A stretch of 64,000 bases of DNA, taken from positions 1-64,000 of the forward strand of contig NZ_JAPMOU010000017.1 in assembly GCF_028858535.1 (NCBI RefSeq), read 5' to 3'. A program made the translations under genes and the position numbers. This DNA comes from Spartinivicinus poritis (lineage in GTDB: Bacteria > Pseudomonadota > Gammaproteobacteria > Pseudomonadales > Zooshikellaceae). A model generated the notes under the pieces. The model was not told the origin of the DNA. It was given only the letters and a program-made list of their open reading frames with translations, and searched no databases. Of this stretch, positions 54,878 through 64,000 are shown in pieces; position 1 is the first letter of the stretch, and each line of letters opens with the position of its first letter.

Positions 54878-55948
54878 ATGACTGCCACAGCTTCTAACGC
54901 CAAACTTATACGTCATGACTGGGGCTATGACGAAGTTAAAATGCTGTTCGATCTGCCATTTAATGATCTGTTGTTTCAGGCGCAAACCATTCATCGGCAA
55001 TTTTTTGATCCCAATGCAGTGCAAACCAGTACATTGCTATCAATCAAGACTGGTGCATGCCCTGAAGACTGTAAATACTGTCCACAAAGTGGTCATTACA
55101 ACACAGGTTTAGAAAAAGAAAAGTTACTGGCTGTTGAGCGAGTACTGGAAAAGGCCAAAGAAGCCAAGCAAGGCGGCGCAAGCCGTTTTTGTATGGGCGC
55201 TGCCTGGAAGCACCCTCGTGAAAAGGATATGCCCTATGTGCTGGAAATGGTGAAGGGGGTGAAGGCATTAGGCTTAGAAACCTGTATGACTCTGGGCATG
55301 TTAAAGAAAGAGCAGGCGGATCAATTAGCAGAAGCTGGGTTGGATTATTACAACCATAACCTAGATACCTCACCTGAGTTCTACGGCAGTATTATTACTA
55401 CACGTACTTATCAAGACCGTCTGAATACATTGGGCAATGTCCGTGATGCGGGTATTAAAGTTTGTTCTGGCGGCATTATTGGTATGGGTGAAACCTTAAC
55501 TGACCGCATTGGCCTGCTAGCTCAACTTGCCAACCTGCCTCAACATCCTGAAAGTGTGCCGATTAATATGTTAGTAAAAGTAGAAGGCACACCACTGGAA
55601 AATGTCGAAGATTTAGATCCTATTGAATTTATCAAAACCCTTGCTGTGGCTCGGATTATGATGCCTGCTTCCCATGTACGCCTATCGGCAGGGCGAGAGC
55701 AAATGTCTGATGAAATGCAGGCACTGGCCTTCTTTGCCGGCGCGAATTCGATATTTTATGGAGAGTGCCTGCTTACCACTGCTAACCCAGAAAAGAATAA
55801 AGACTTAATGCTGTTTAAGCGGTTGGGTATCAAACCAGAGCAGCGTATTGAAAAGTCGGATGAAGAACAAACCTCGAATATTTTGCAAGCGATTCAAGAC
55901 AAGCAAAATAGCGAGATGTTTTACGACGCTGCACAGCCAAATCAGTAA
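54878..55948 (+). CDS. bioB: Biotin synthase
   Basis: A 356-aa radical-SAM enzyme that inserts sulfur into dethiobiotin. [13 protein letters not shown] gives the CxxxCxxC cluster ligands Cys61, Cys65 and Cys68; [22 protein letters not shown] and RLSAGREQM are BioB signatures including the arginine ligand of the 2Fe-2S cluster. First gene of bioBFHCD under the BirA box. Confidence 0.97.
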   Translation: MTATASNAKLIRHDWGYDEVKMLFDLPFNDLLFQAQTIHRQFFDPNAVQTSTLLSIKTGACPEDCKYCPQSGHYNTGLEKEKLLAVERVLEKAKEAKQGGASRFCMGAAWKHPREKDMPYVLEMVKGVKALGLETCMTLGMLKKEQADQLAEAGLDYYNHNLDTSPEFYGSIITTRTYQDRLNTLGNVRDAGIKVCSGGIIGMGETLTDRIGLLAQLANLPQHPESVPINMLVKVEGTPLENVEDLDPIEFIKTLAVARIMMPASHVRLSAGREQMSDEMQALAFFAGANSIFYGECLLTTANPEKNKDLMLFKRLGIKPEQRIEKSDEEQTSNILQAIQDKQNSEMFYDAAQPNQ

Positions 55949-55963
55949 GTAGCTGGTGTATAG

Positions 55964-57154
55964 ATGACAGATTGGAGCCGCCTCACTAGCCGCTTGACCC
56001 AACGTCAGCAGCAACAGCTTATTCGTCAGCGAAATACAGTCGAAACGGCTCAAAGTGCAGAAATCATTAGTAATGGTGAAAAGCTGCTGAATTTTTGCAG
56101 TAATGACTATTTAGGACTGGCCAACCACCCCCAGGTAATTACTGCATTGCAACAGGCGGCAGTTGAGTATGGGGTAGGTAGTGGAGCCTCACACTTGGTT
56201 AGTGGCCACTCAAAGTTACACCATGAGTTGGAAGAAGCATTAGCTGAGTTTACTGGTCGACAGCGAGCACTGCTGTTTTCCACTGGTTATATGGCCAATG
56301 TTGGGGTTATTAGCGCCTTAGTTGAAAAAGGCGATGTGGTGCTACAAGACAAGCTTAATCATGCCTCGTTAATTGATGGTGGCTTATTGTCAGGGGCTCG
56401 TTTTACTCGTTACCTCCATAATGATCTGGCTAGCTTAACCCAAAAGCTTCAGCAGCATCAGACAGGTCAACAGCTGATCGTTACTGATGGAGTGTTCAGT
56501 ATGGATGGAGATATTGCCCCGCTTACTGACATTGCAACTGTGGCTAAACAACATAGTGCCTGGTTAATGGTAGATGATGCCCACGGCTTTGGTTGTCTTG
56601 GCCCAAATGGAGAAGGCTCAGTCACTGAGGCAGGGCTAGCGGCTGAGGATATCCCCATATTAGTTGGCACCTTTGGTAAAGCGTTAGGCACTAGTGGGGC
56701 TTTTGTTGCTGGGGATGAGGTATTAATTGAGTCGCTCATCCAGTTTGCTCGGCCATACATCTACACCACAGCAATGCCCCCTGCTATTGCTGCGGCTACT
56801 TTGGCCAGTTTAAAGCTGGTGCAAACTGAAAACTGGCGGCGAGAAAAGTTGCAACGGAACATCAGCCAGTTTCGCTCAGGTGCTAGCCATCTTGGTTTGC
56901 AGTTAATGGAGTCAGTTACCGCGATTCAACCAATTGTGGTGGGTGATGCCGAAGCAGCATTAATGCTTAGCCAGCAACTAAAAGCCCAAGGCATATTAGT
57001 GACAGCTATTCGCCCACCCACTGTACCAGTGGGAACTTCTCGGCTGAGAATAACCTTATCAGCCAGCCATTCTGAGCAGCAGGTAAATCAGTTGCTGGAG
57101 TCGTTAGAGCAAGCCTGCAAACAGTTTAAAACCACTTCCAGCCGGTTGAATTAG
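55964..57154 (+). CDS. bioF: 8-amino-7-oxononanoate synthase
   Basis: A 396-aa PLP-dependent alpha-oxoamine synthase joining pimeloyl-ACP (or CoA) with alanine. [37 protein letters not shown] and the PLP lysine in [13 protein letters not shown] (Lys239) are all present. 15 bp after bioB. Confidence 0.96.
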   Translation: MTDWSRLTSRLTQRQQQQLIRQRNTVETAQSAEIISNGEKLLNFCSNDYLGLANHPQVITALQQAAVEYGVGSGASHLVSGHSKLHHELEEALAEFTGRQRALLFSTGYMANVGVISALVEKGDVVLQDKLNHASLIDGGLLSGARFTRYLHNDLASLTQKLQQHQTGQQLIVTDGVFSMDGDIAPLTDIATVAKQHSAWLMVDDAHGFGCLGPNGEGSVTEAGLAAEDIPILVGTFGKALGTSGAFVAGDEVLIESLIQFARPYIYTTAMPPAIAAATLASLKLVQTENWRREKLQRNISQFRSGASHLGLQLMESVTAIQPIVVGDAEAALMLSQQLKAQGILVTAIRPPTVPVGTSRLRITLSASHSEQQVNQLLESLEQACKQFKTTSSRLN

Positions 57155-57158
57155 CAGT

Positions 57159-58064
57159 ATGTCAGTGAATTATTCAGCATCATATTCCTTAGTATTAATC
57201 CCTGGTTGGTCAATGCCTGCAGCTACCCTTGAATCACTTGCTGACTCCTTATCTGCTGAGTGGCCTGTAACGGTTTTAAAGTGGCCTACTGAATTGGAAG
57301 TTTGGCAGTACCAAGATCGCTTACTTGATGCGATGGCAGTCCAGTTACCAGAAGGGCCAGTTGTATTGGTGGGCTGGTCATTGGGAGGGCAACTAGCGAG
57401 TTTGTTGGCTGGGCTTATAACTAAAGCCAATGGGTATGGGGTAACAGGGTATTCTGAAGCTGCTGTCTGGAACAGCTTTAGCTCTAAAGGCCAAGGATGG
57501 CCTTTTAGAGCGGTGGAAGAATGCGCTGTTATTCCATATCAGACACTGAATCTAGCATCATCTACCCTCACCCAGAGGGAGAGGAGGGGGCAAGCGGCCT
57601 TAGTTACCTTGGCCAGTAACCCTTGTTTTGTTGCTAACCAAGACTGGCCTTTTGGCATGGCTCAACCAACCTTCAATGCTTTCCAGCAAGGCTTTAATCA
57701 ATTACCCACTAAAACCCTAAAAGAGTTTTGCTTGTTAGTAGCAAAAGGGGCAGGTAAATGTCGGGCTACAGCAAAACGGCTCCAGCAATTGCAACCTCAG
57801 GCAGGTTTGAGCAATGAAGTGCTGGCAGAAGGGCTTAAACTGTTGGCAACTCTCGATACGCGAAATCTGCTTCAGCAGTTAACTTGCCCTCAACTGCATC
57901 TATTGGGCGCTAAGGATGCTTTAGTGAACCACCAGTTGGTTGAATGGTTTCAAAAGCAAGAAATACCAGTAGATATGCTTGCTAACTCAGGCCATTACCT
58001 AATGGCTGACACAGTCGAGCTGGTCAGTAAAATAAAGCAGTTTGCAATGGGGTGTAATCAGTGA
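57159..58064 (+). CDS. bioH: Pimeloyl-ACP methyl ester esterase with an in-frame palindromic insertion
   Basis: A 301-aa alpha/beta hydrolase that cleaves pimeloyl-ACP methyl ester to end pimelate synthesis. The triad is visible: VGWSLGGQLA (Ser74), LLGAKDALVNHQ (Asp) and LANSGHYLMAD (His). E. coli BioH has 256 aa; the extra length lies at residues about 91-145, between the nucleophile helix and ALVTLASNPCF, and is encoded by palindromic repeat DNA (see 57429-57593). The insertion is in frame and falls near the lid base. The enzyme is probably still active because the rest is intact. 4 bp after bioF. Confidence 0.88.
   Translation: MSVNYSASYSLVLIPGWSMPAATLESLADSLSAEWPVTVLKWPTELEVWQYQDRLLDAMAVQLPEGPVVLVGWSLGGQLASLLAGLITKANGYGVTGYSEAAVWNSFSSKGQGWPFRAVEECAVIPYQTLNLASSTLTQRERRGQAALVTLASNPCFVANQDWPFGMAQPTFNAFQQGFNQLPTKTLKEFCLLVAKGAGKCRATAKRLQQLQPQAGLSNEVLAEGLKLLATLDTRNLLQQLTCPQLHLLGAKDALVNHQLVEWFQKQEIPVDMLANSGHYLMADTVELVSKIKQFAMGCNQ
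57429..57593. repeat. Palindromic repeat block inserted within bioH
   Basis: Within bioH: GCTCTAAAGGCC-AAGGAT-GGCCTTTTAGAGC (57481-57511) forms a 12-bp stem with one bulged T, and CCCTCACCCAGAGGGAGAGG (57565-57584, the repeat running on to 57590) resembles the palindromes at 11767 and 24943. The loop AAGGAT also occurs in the 41444-41563 element. The block is about 165 bp, a multiple of three, and open in the bioH frame. Confidence 0.65.
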
Positions 58065-58957
58065 TGAAAAGATTGGATACACTCGACTGGTCATGGGATG
58101 GACCAAAGCTATTGACTGGTGAATATCACCCTGCAACTCATGAAAGCCAGCATTCAGCTGCTGGTGAACAAGCCATTATTGATAAACAAAAAGTTGCAGC
58201 GGCTTTCAGTCAGGCTGCGCCCTGTTATGACAGTGCTGCAAAGCTGCAGCAACAGGTGTTGAAACGGCTAGTTCAGCAACTGCCGGACTTACCAGATAAC
58301 TCGGTTATTGCTGATCTAGGTTGTGGTACAGGCAAAGGTTTGCAGCAACTAACCCAGCGTTATTCTTCGGGCCAATTATTAGGTTTGGATTTGGCCTATG
58401 GTATGTTAGCCCATGCTCGGTCTCATAAACGTATTTCTGCAAATTGGTGCTGTGGGGATGCAGAGCAACTGCCTTTACGAGCAAGCAGCATTGATTTAGT
58501 TTTCTCCAGTCTAGCCATTCAGTGGTGTCAGTCTTTCCCTAAGCTGCTAAGCCAGATAGAAAATACCTTAAAGCCAGGTGGTTTTTTTGTATTCAGCACG
58601 CTAACTGAAGGTACGCTAACTGAGCTAAACCAAGCCTGGCAACAGATTGATCACTATGTTCATGTTAATACCTATCCTTCCGTTGATTGGCATCTTCAGC
58701 AGATTCAGGCCAGTGGTTTTCAAACAGTTGCAGCGATTAATAAGCAGGAAGTGGTTTATGAGCAAAACCTGAAAGTGGTATTGCAAGGGTTAAAAAATAT
58801 AGGTGCAGGTACTGTCAATGGAAGGCGTCGATCTGGACTAATGAGCCGTGAGCAGTATCAGCAACTAACGAGCCAGTATGAAGCTTTCCGACAGTCTTCG
58901 GGTCTACCAGCTACTTATCAAGTTTTCTATTCAATTTTAAAAAAGCCCAATGACTAA
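58064..58957 (+). CDS. bioC: Malonyl-ACP O-methyltransferase
   Basis: A 297-aa SAM methyltransferase that methylates malonyl-ACP to start pimelate synthesis. VIADLGCGTGKGLQQL is motif I, DLVFSSLAIQWC motif IV and LKPGGFFVFSTLTEGTL motif V, all BioC-like; RRRSGLMSREQYQQL is the ACP-facing end. About 40 residues precede the usual BioC start (IDKQKVAAAFSQAAPCYD), an extension of unknown use. GTG 58061 is an alternative start; the ATG overlaps the bioH stop by 1 nt. Confidence 0.94.
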   Translation: MKRLDTLDWSWDGPKLLTGEYHPATHESQHSAAGEQAIIDKQKVAAAFSQAAPCYDSAAKLQQQVLKRLVQQLPDLPDNSVIADLGCGTGKGLQQLTQRYSSGQLLGLDLAYGMLAHARSHKRISANWCCGDAEQLPLRASSIDLVFSSLAIQWCQSFPKLLSQIENTLKPGGFFVFSTLTEGTLTELNQAWQQIDHYVHVNTYPSVDWHLQQIQASGFQTVAAINKQEVVYEQNLKVVLQGLKNIGAGTVNGRRRSGLMSREQYQQLTSQYEAFRQSSGLPATYQVFYSILKKPND

Positions 58958-59627
58958 ACCATTTTTTGTTACTGGTACAGATACTGAAGTAGGCAAAACC
59001 CTGATTAGCTGTGGTTTGCTACACAAAGCTCAGCAACAGGGGCTTACCACTATTGGATTAAAGCCTGTGGCCGCTGGATGTACCCAAACGGCTAATGGTT
59101 TGCAAAATGAGGATGCGCTTCGGCTACAGCAGTGCTCCACAGTTAAGCTGCCTTATCAGCAGGTCAACCCTATTGCGTTAGAACCACCCATTGCACCACA
59201 TATAGCGGCGGCTGAAATTAACAAACCCATTCGTGCTGATAGATTAGTTGGTTATTGCCGGGGGGCTTTAATGCAGTCGGCAGACTTTAAGTTAATTGAA
59301 GGTGCTGGGGGGTGGCGAGTACCCCTCAATTATCGAGAAACACTAGCCGATGTAGCCAAACAGCTTCATTGCCAAGTGATATTGGTAGTTGGAATGAAGC
59401 TAGGCTGTATCAACCATGCCCTATTAACTTATGAAGCCATTATGAGAGATGGTTTAACCGTGGCAGGCTGGGTAGCGAATCAAGTACAGCCTGAGATGTC
59501 GCGTTTGGAAGCCAATATCGAAACCCTTCAACAAATGCTGCCAGCACCTTGTCTTGGGGTGGTACCTTATCAAGAGCTGCCTACCGCTGAGAGAGTTAGT
59601 GAATACCTAACAGCGCCGAGTTTGTAG
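58950..59627 (+). CDS. bioD: Dethiobiotin synthetase
   Basis: A 225-aa P-loop enzyme that closes the ureido ring of dethiobiotin. GTDTEVGKTLISC is the P-loop, GLKPVAAGC the substrate lysine region, LIEGAGGWRVPLN the Mg/carbamate strand. Overlaps bioC by 8 nt; last gene of the operon. Confidence 0.95.
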   Translation: MTKPFFVTGTDTEVGKTLISCGLLHKAQQQGLTTIGLKPVAAGCTQTANGLQNEDALRLQQCSTVKLPYQQVNPIALEPPIAPHIAAAEINKPIRADRLVGYCRGALMQSADFKLIEGAGGWRVPLNYRETLADVAKQLHCQVILVVGMKLGCINHALLTYEAIMRDGLTVAGWVANQVQPEMSRLEANIETLQQMLPAPCLGVVPYQELPTAERVSEYLTAPSL

Positions 59628-59750
59628 CCTTATTTATAACAAGTCCCCTTATTATGAAAAATCCATTTTATCGAGCAGCAGCGGCTTGTGTTTAAATAAT
59701 CTACAGAGCTACAAGTTTGGTCTATGGAAGTTGATTAGGAGGGCTAACCA

Positions 59751-59987
59751 ATGCAAGTAAACTCTGCTTTTGGTGCAGGTTTAGCAGGTATTCAACGGGG
59801 TATGCAAGGGTTGCAGGCATCAGCGGAAACCATTGCAGAGGCTAATGCTCGTGATAGTTTTTCCATGAATAAAATTACGGAAGCTATTGTTGACCTAAAG
59901 GTAAACAAACATACCGTTGAAGCGTCAGCCAAAGTAATAAAAGCGGCTGATGAGAATATGGGAACCTTGATTGATACACTGGCGTAA
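59751..59987 (+). CDS. Small helical protein of a Pseudomonas-type flagellar-rod-like family
   Basis: A 78-aa protein: FGAGLAGIQRGMQGLQASAETIAEAN then AIVDLKVNKHTVEASAKVIKAADENMGTLIDTLA. The ending resembles the C-terminal helix of flagellar rod and hook proteins (VEASAKVIKAADE...GTLIDT), and similar small proteins exist in pseudomonads. AGGAGG lies 8 nt upstream. Followed 96 bp later by the metalloprotease-like gene, possibly an operon. Role unknown. Confidence 0.6.
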   Translation: MQVNSAFGAGLAGIQRGMQGLQASAETIAEANARDSFSMNKITEAIVDLKVNKHTVEASAKVIKAADENMGTLIDTLA

Positions 59988-60083
59988 TTAGCCATTTCTA
60001 ACAACTAAAGCTAAAGCTGATTTACAAGCAGCCGAAACAACATTCTATAAAAATGGTCAAACCCTCGTAAGAGGTGAATACAA

Positions 60084-61052
60084 ATGCAGGTAGTTACTCC
60101 AGTTTTAATTCCAACGGTGGTAACGCCTTTTTCTCCACCGGGTAAACCTTCGGATGCCATTAGCCGGGCAGAAACCGAGGCCACTACCTTTGCGCCTATT
60201 GACCAAACTCCAGAGCTTTCCCCCAAGCGAGAAATTGAACAATCTCCTTCCTCATCTGAAGAACAGGCACGTAACCGTCAGCAAGAAATTGTGCAGGCTC
60301 AGCAAGAAAGAGAAGAGCAAAGCTCACAACAGATTCAACAGCAGCCTAATCAACAAATTCAAGAGCAACAGCAACAAGCTCAGGAACAGCAGCAACTTGA
60401 GCAACAACAGCAGGCTCAGCAGGAACAACAGGATTTAGCTGTTATTAGAGAACTGGCTCGACGTGACCGTGAAGTCCGTGCTCATGAGCAAGCCCACCAG
60501 GCCGTGGGTGGCCGATTTGCGGGAGCGGCTAGCTTTACGTTTCAGCGCGGACCAGATGGTGTTGCCTATGCTATAGGAGGTGAAGTACCGATTGATGCTG
60601 GGCCAGTAGCGAATAACCCAGAAGCAACCATCCAAAAAGCACAAACAGTTCGACGAGCAGCATTGGCACCCGCACAACCATCTGCACAGGATCGAGCAGT
60701 CGCAGCACAAGCGACTCAGCTAGAGCTGCAGGCGCGACAAGATTTAGCCATCCAACAGCAAGAAGAAGCAGCAATTGCCGAGGCGGAGCGTCAAGCTGAT
60801 GCAGAGTCAGACGAGGTAACTGCAGAAACCACTACAGCAGAGGCTTCAGAAACAACGCAAAATACCGAAGAGGCTCAAGCAACGGTTCAGGCTCAACCTG
60901 CAGGTGCTGAAGAAACAACCACAGTACAAGCTGAAATAGCAGAGCCACAAACTGAGCTGAATCGTCGAAACCTTACTGTCTATAATGATTTTGTTGAGCT
61001 GGCCAGAAGCAGCCAACAGACAAGCCAAACCCCCATTGATTTAATTGCATAA
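60084..61052 (+). CDS. Q-rich putative metalloprotease (SprA-related/CJM1_0395 family)
   Basis: A 322-aa protein in three parts: an N-terminal proline/serine-rich segment (1-70), a glutamine-rich stretch (about 70-120), and a conserved core with REVRAHEQAHQAVGG (HEQAH zinc-type motif), FTFQRGPDGVAYAIGGEVPID and AQTVRRAALAPAQPSAQDR. The core defines a putative metalloprotease family found in flagellated proteobacteria. The C-terminal 110 residues are Ala/Gln/Glu-rich and disordered-looking. Function not established; low-complexity regions suggest a scaffolding role. Confidence 0.75.
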   Translation: MQVVTPVLIPTVVTPFSPPGKPSDAISRAETEATTFAPIDQTPELSPKREIEQSPSSSEEQARNRQQEIVQAQQEREEQSSQQIQQQPNQQIQEQQQQAQEQQQLEQQQQAQQEQQDLAVIRELARRDREVRAHEQAHQAVGGRFAGAASFTFQRGPDGVAYAIGGEVPIDAGPVANNPEATIQKAQTVRRAALAPAQPSAQDRAVAAQATQLELQARQDLAIQQQEEAAIAEAERQADAESDEVTAETTTAEASETTQNTEEAQATVQAQPAGAEETTTVQAEIAEPQTELNRRNLTVYNDFVELARSSQQTSQTPIDLIA

Positions 61053-61357
61053 TACTCCCAAGGCTTAATTATCCTTTGGTTAGCCTAAAACCTCTTTCCC
61101 TATTCATAGTCATAATGTGAAGACTGGTTTTTAAAAGTACCTGTTTTGTCTTCTATGTGGCTTACTAGTCAATAAAAACACTAGGTTAGAAAAACAATCA
61201 TGCTTGACAATAGACAAAACTGAACTTATGTTTTAAACAATTGTTTGATTTTATGGGATTTCGATCACTGAGCCTAATTCAGAGAAGTGATCACTAAGAA
61301 AGCTAAACTATCAATATATCCAGGGTATAACGAGAATAATATTGAGGTGCGTTGACG

Positions 61358-63166
61358 ATGCCAGAGTATAAAGCCCCCTTACGAGATATTCGGTTTGTAC
61401 GCGATGAAGTGCTGTCTTACCCAGAGCACTACGCGACTTTACCAGGCTGTGAGGAAGCCACCCCAGATATGGTCAATGCCATATTGGAAGAAGGCGCTAA
61501 ATTTTGTGAACAGGTATTGGCACCTCTAAACCAGGTGGGTGATCAGGAAGGCTGCCAGTTAAATGATGGTGAGGTGAAGACCCCAACTGGCTTTAAAGAA
61601 GCCTATCAACAATATGTTGAAGGTGGCTGGCCTTCATTAGCTCATGAGCCTGAGTATGGTGGCCAAGGACTGCCAGAATCGCTAGGACTAGTGATGAGTG
61701 AGCTAATTGGCGAGTCCAACTGGTCCTGGGGTATGTATCCTGGCTTGAGCCATGGAGCGATGAACACCTTAGCTGCCCACGGTACAGAAGAACAAAAACA
61801 GTTGTATTTGACCAAACTGATTTCAGGTGAGTGGACAGGCACCATGTGTCTTACGGAGCCACACTGTGGAACTGATTTAGGTTTGCTTAGAACCAAAGCT
61901 GAACCTCAAGCCGACGGTAGCTATAAAATTTCAGGCACCAAAATATTTATTTCTGCTGGTGAGCATGATATGGCAGACAATATTGTGCATATCGTATTGG
62001 CAAGACTGCCAGATGCGCCAAGCGGCACTAAGGGTATTTCGTTATTTATTGTGCCGAAGTTCGTAACTAATGAGCAAGGTGAGCTTGGCGATCGTAATGA
62101 AGTCAGTTGTGGATCACTCGAGCACAAAATGGGCATTCACGGCAATGCTACTTGTGTAATGAACTTTGATAGTGCCACAGGTTATTTAATTGGGCCGCCT
62201 AATAAAGGCTTAAACTGCATGTTTACGTTTATGAATACGGCGCGACTAGGTACTGGCTTACAGGGATTAGCCCATACCGAAGTGGCCTATCAGGGTGCAC
62301 TGGCTTACGCCAATGAGCGACTACAAATGCGTTCATTAACGGGGCCGAAATCACCAGATAAGCCAGCTGATCCAATTATTGTACACCCCGACGTACGACG
62401 GATGTTACTTACCATTAAGTCATTCGCTGAAGGTAACCGGGCGCTGGCTTATTATGCCGCGAAATTAGTGGATATAGCGAAACAGGCTGAAAGTGAGGAA
62501 GAACGGGAAGAAGCAGATCAGCTGTTGTCTTTCTTAACCCCTATAGCCAAAGCCTTTATGACAGAAGTGGGTTTTGAGGCAGCTAACCACGGGATGCAGG
62601 TGTTTGGTGGGCATGGTTATATCAGTGAGTGGGGCATGGAGCAGAATGTCCGCGACTGTCGTATAGCATTAATGTATGAAGGCACAACAGGTATTCAAGC
62701 ACTGGATTTATTAGGCCGCAAAGTGCTGATGACACAAGGTGAGTCGTTAAAACGTTTTACCAAAATAGTGCATAAATTCTGTAAAGCTAATGAAGAAAAT
62801 GAGGCTATAAAAGAGTTTGTTGATCCATTAGTGGCACTTAATAAAGAGTGGGGTGAGCTAACCATGAAAATTGGTATGGCCGCCATGCAAAATAGAGATG
62901 AAGTAGGGGCCGCAGCCTATGATTACTTAATGTATTCTGGTTACGCTTGCTTAGCTTATTTCTGGGCAGAAATGGCAAAAGTGGCCAGTGAAAAACTGGC
63001 GGCGGGTACCACGGAAGAAAGCTTTTACCAAGGCAAACTGAAAACTGCACAGTTTTATTTCCAGCGGATTTTACCTCGCACACTAATGCATAAAGCTACT
63101 ATATTGTCAGGTGCTGATAACATAATGGCAATAGAAACATCAGAGTTTGGAGAAGTATTAATGTAA
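61358..63166 (+). CDS. Acyl-CoA dehydrogenase (DmdC/FadE5-like)
   Basis: A 602-aa acyl-CoA dehydrogenase of the long form with a C-terminal domain (PF12806-like). [73 protein letters not shown] and [18 protein letters not shown] (catalytic Glu) are in order. This class includes the DMSP-degradation enzyme DmdC and long-chain dehydrogenases, and no dmdB or dmdD is seen here, so it is left general. Start at ATG 61358, with GAGG 10 nt upstream; TTG 61352 is less likely. Confidence 0.9.
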   Translation: MPEYKAPLRDIRFVRDEVLSYPEHYATLPGCEEATPDMVNAILEEGAKFCEQVLAPLNQVGDQEGCQLNDGEVKTPTGFKEAYQQYVEGGWPSLAHEPEYGGQGLPESLGLVMSELIGESNWSWGMYPGLSHGAMNTLAAHGTEEQKQLYLTKLISGEWTGTMCLTEPHCGTDLGLLRTKAEPQADGSYKISGTKIFISAGEHDMADNIVHIVLARLPDAPSGTKGISLFIVPKFVTNEQGELGDRNEVSCGSLEHKMGIHGNATCVMNFDSATGYLIGPPNKGLNCMFTFMNTARLGTGLQGLAHTEVAYQGALAYANERLQMRSLTGPKSPDKPADPIIVHPDVRRMLLTIKSFAEGNRALAYYAAKLVDIAKQAESEEEREEADQLLSFLTPIAKAFMTEVGFEAANHGMQVFGGHGYISEWGMEQNVRDCRIALMYEGTTGIQALDLLGRKVLMTQGESLKRFTKIVHKFCKANEENEAIKEFVDPLVALNKEWGELTMKIGMAAMQNRDEVGAAAYDYLMYSGYACLAYFWAEMAKVASEKLAAGTTEESFYQGKLKTAQFYFQRILPRTLMHKATILSGADNIMAIETSEFGEVLM

Positions 63167-63267
63167 TTACTTCTAATAGTAAGAGTTGTTTATTTGTAAA
63201 GTTGAAAATTGATAAATCACTAAAAGTGATTCGTCAAAGGGTTAGAAGGTATTAGCAGCGATGATTT

Positions 63268-63294
63268 GCCCGTAGGTCACTACGGGCTTTTTTT
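63268..63294 (+). terminator. Intrinsic terminator after the acyl-CoA dehydrogenase gene
   Basis: GCCCGTAG (63268-63275), loop GTCA, CTACGGGC (63280-63287), then TTTTTTT. A canonical terminator about 100 bp after the stop codon. Confidence 0.9.
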
Positions 63295-63311
63295 ATTATG
63301 TCCGTTAAAAA

Positions 63312-63638
63312 CTAACCTTCATCAAGTATTGCAAATGTAGCAAAGGTAGCGATTAATAATAAGCAAACAATCGCGGGTAGTGAGTTTATTTGAGTGAGAA
63401 AGCCGCCCAGTATCAACCAGTAAATAGTGAGTCGTTGTTTTTTATTTTGGTAAGCATTGGTAAATAACCGACGATAGAAGTGTTTGGCGTCAGGCTTTTT
63501 ATTATGCATCCAGCCGGGAAGGAGCTTGGAGCATAGCCACTGAAAAATAAACTTCATAATTACTGCAGCAGTGTTTGAGAGAGGCTTCTGGCTATAGTTG
63601 ATAGTTAGATAGAAAAAAATAGGTTTATTAGTAGGCAT
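63312..63638 (-). CDS. Small membrane protein, unknown
   Basis: A 108-aa protein whose ATG immediately follows the stop codon of the upstream PagL-type gene. Residues 1-27 before an internal methionine are weakly coding-like, so the start at MKFIFQWLCSKLL (63557) is an alternative giving 81 aa. Two hydrophobic helices near the C-terminus (LTIYWLILGGFLTQI, LPAIVCLLLIATFATFAIL). No recognised family. Confidence 0.5.
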   Translation of the reverse strand: MPTNKPIFFYLTINYSQKPLSNTAAVIMKFIFQWLCSKLLPGWMHNKKPDAKHFYRRLFTNAYQNKKQRLTIYWLILGGFLTQINSLPAIVCLLLIATFATFAILDEG

Positions 63639-64000
63639 CTAAAACCAGAAACTGAGGTGTATCTGCTGAAAATCAATTCCGTCATTATCACTGGCAATAC
63701 CTGCATTCGAATAATGAATATAGCGATAGCCTAGCTCAAACTGTTGCTGGCTGCCAATTTGCAGCCCTAAACCAATACGGTCTTCAAATTGAAAGTTGCT
63801 GCCAAGGTCTACGGCAGAAGTGGCTTTTGCTACGATGCGTGAATGGGTTAACAAGGTTGCACCTACCCCGATTTCGACGTAGGGAGTGAGGGTGTTCCAT
63901 AGAGGCTGCCTAGGCTTAATTCTAAATACTGGGCTGAAAGAAATACCGGTAGTAGACCCATTACCTTCATCAGACAGGTTATCCTGATGGTTTAGTTGGT
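63639..64000 (-). CDS. pagL: Lipid A 3-O-deacylase, PagL type (3' part; start beyond window)
   Basis: The last 119 codons of a leftward gene that enters from the right edge. The segment TPYVEIGVGATLL, then FEDRIGLGLQIG, ELGYRYIHYSNAGI and GIDFQQIHLSFWF matches the outer-membrane beta-barrel deacylase PagL, including the catalytic His-Ser pair in HYSNAGI and the terminal aromatic residue for barrel insertion. It removes the 3-O-linked acyl chain of lipid A and lowers host recognition or alters the outer membrane. Confidence 0.85.
   Translation of the reverse strand, partial: QLNHQDNLSDEGNGSTTGISFSPVFRIKPRQPLWNTLTPYVEIGVGATLLTHSRIVAKATSAVDLGSNFQFEDRIGLGLQIGSQQQFELGYRYIHYSNAGIASDNDGIDFQQIHLSFWF

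Noticed and set aside
60435-60774. Antisense open frames opposite the Q-rich metalloprotease gene
   Set aside because: They arise from the CAG/CAA-rich codons of the sense gene, which gives stop-free, Cys/Leu-rich shadows.
61358-63166. Naming the second acyl-CoA dehydrogenase dmdC
   Set aside because: Sequence class is compatible, but no other DMSP-demethylation genes are near and the class includes several long-chain dehydrogenases.
1-64000. CRISPR arrays, tRNA or rRNA genes, complete insertion sequences
   Set aside because: No regularly spaced identical repeats, no cloverleaf with a GGTTCRA arm, no rRNA segments and no transposase gene were seen on reading both strands.

Overview
The window is AT-rich chromosomal DNA from a Gram-negative gammaproteobacterium. 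Supporting signs are TonB-dependent and outer-membrane lipid A genes, a classical Fur box, an E. coli-like BirA box, a comF-bioBFHCD neighbourhood, an MscK-type channel, SrkA and a betaine operon. Gene style and content suggest a marine, possibly host-associated Oceanospirillales-type genus (Zooshikella/Spartinivicinus-like); that placement is inference. No rRNA, tRNA, CRISPR array or complete insertion sequence was seen.

Layout. 1-11.6 kb is an accessory region: an ankyrin remnant, a secreted thioredoxin-fold protein, a secreted YtcJ-type amidohydrolase, then the most interesting block (3.4-8.8 kb). That block holds three class I methyltransferases (one a guanidinoacetate methyltransferase homologue), an aspartate-carbamoyltransferase-like enzyme that has lost its aspartate-binding motif, and a 261-aa protein that I read as a tRNA-dependent cyclodipeptide synthase of the XYP type. 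After it come an orphan effector-like protein with an eCIS-type N-terminal tag, a broken SGNH hydrolase and a MarR regulator. 11.8-18.6 kb is a choline-to-betaine operon read leftwards (betB, betA, a CehA/McbA-type PHP metallohydrolase, a short BCCT transporter). 19-32.6 kb holds a diguanylate cyclase, FadE, a broken methyltransferase, an orphan phage tail-fibre gene, a secreted transglutaminase with a lectin tail, an M48 protease/LemA pair, endonuclease V with an exonuclease, and an unknown membrane protein. 32.8-41 kb holds MscK, SrkA, and solute-binding proteins including a fusion of two binding-protein families.

41.7-48.8 kb is a Fur-box-fronted iron-siderophore locus (binding protein, two permeases, ATPase, TonB-dependent receptor) ending in a secreted S66 (MccF-like) peptidase. 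49-53.7 kb has a chemoreceptor and modABC. 53.9-59.6 kb has comF and the biotin operon bioBFHCD; a BirA box overlaps a sigma-70-like promoter, and bioH carries an in-frame palindromic insertion. 59.7-64 kb has a small helical protein, a glutamine-rich HEQAH metalloprotease-like protein, a second acyl-CoA dehydrogenase and the end of a PagL-type lipid A deacylase.

Dispersed palindromic repeats (several families) sit between genes, in the bioB leader and inside bioH. Hairpins lacking a U-tract repeatedly lie between convergent genes.
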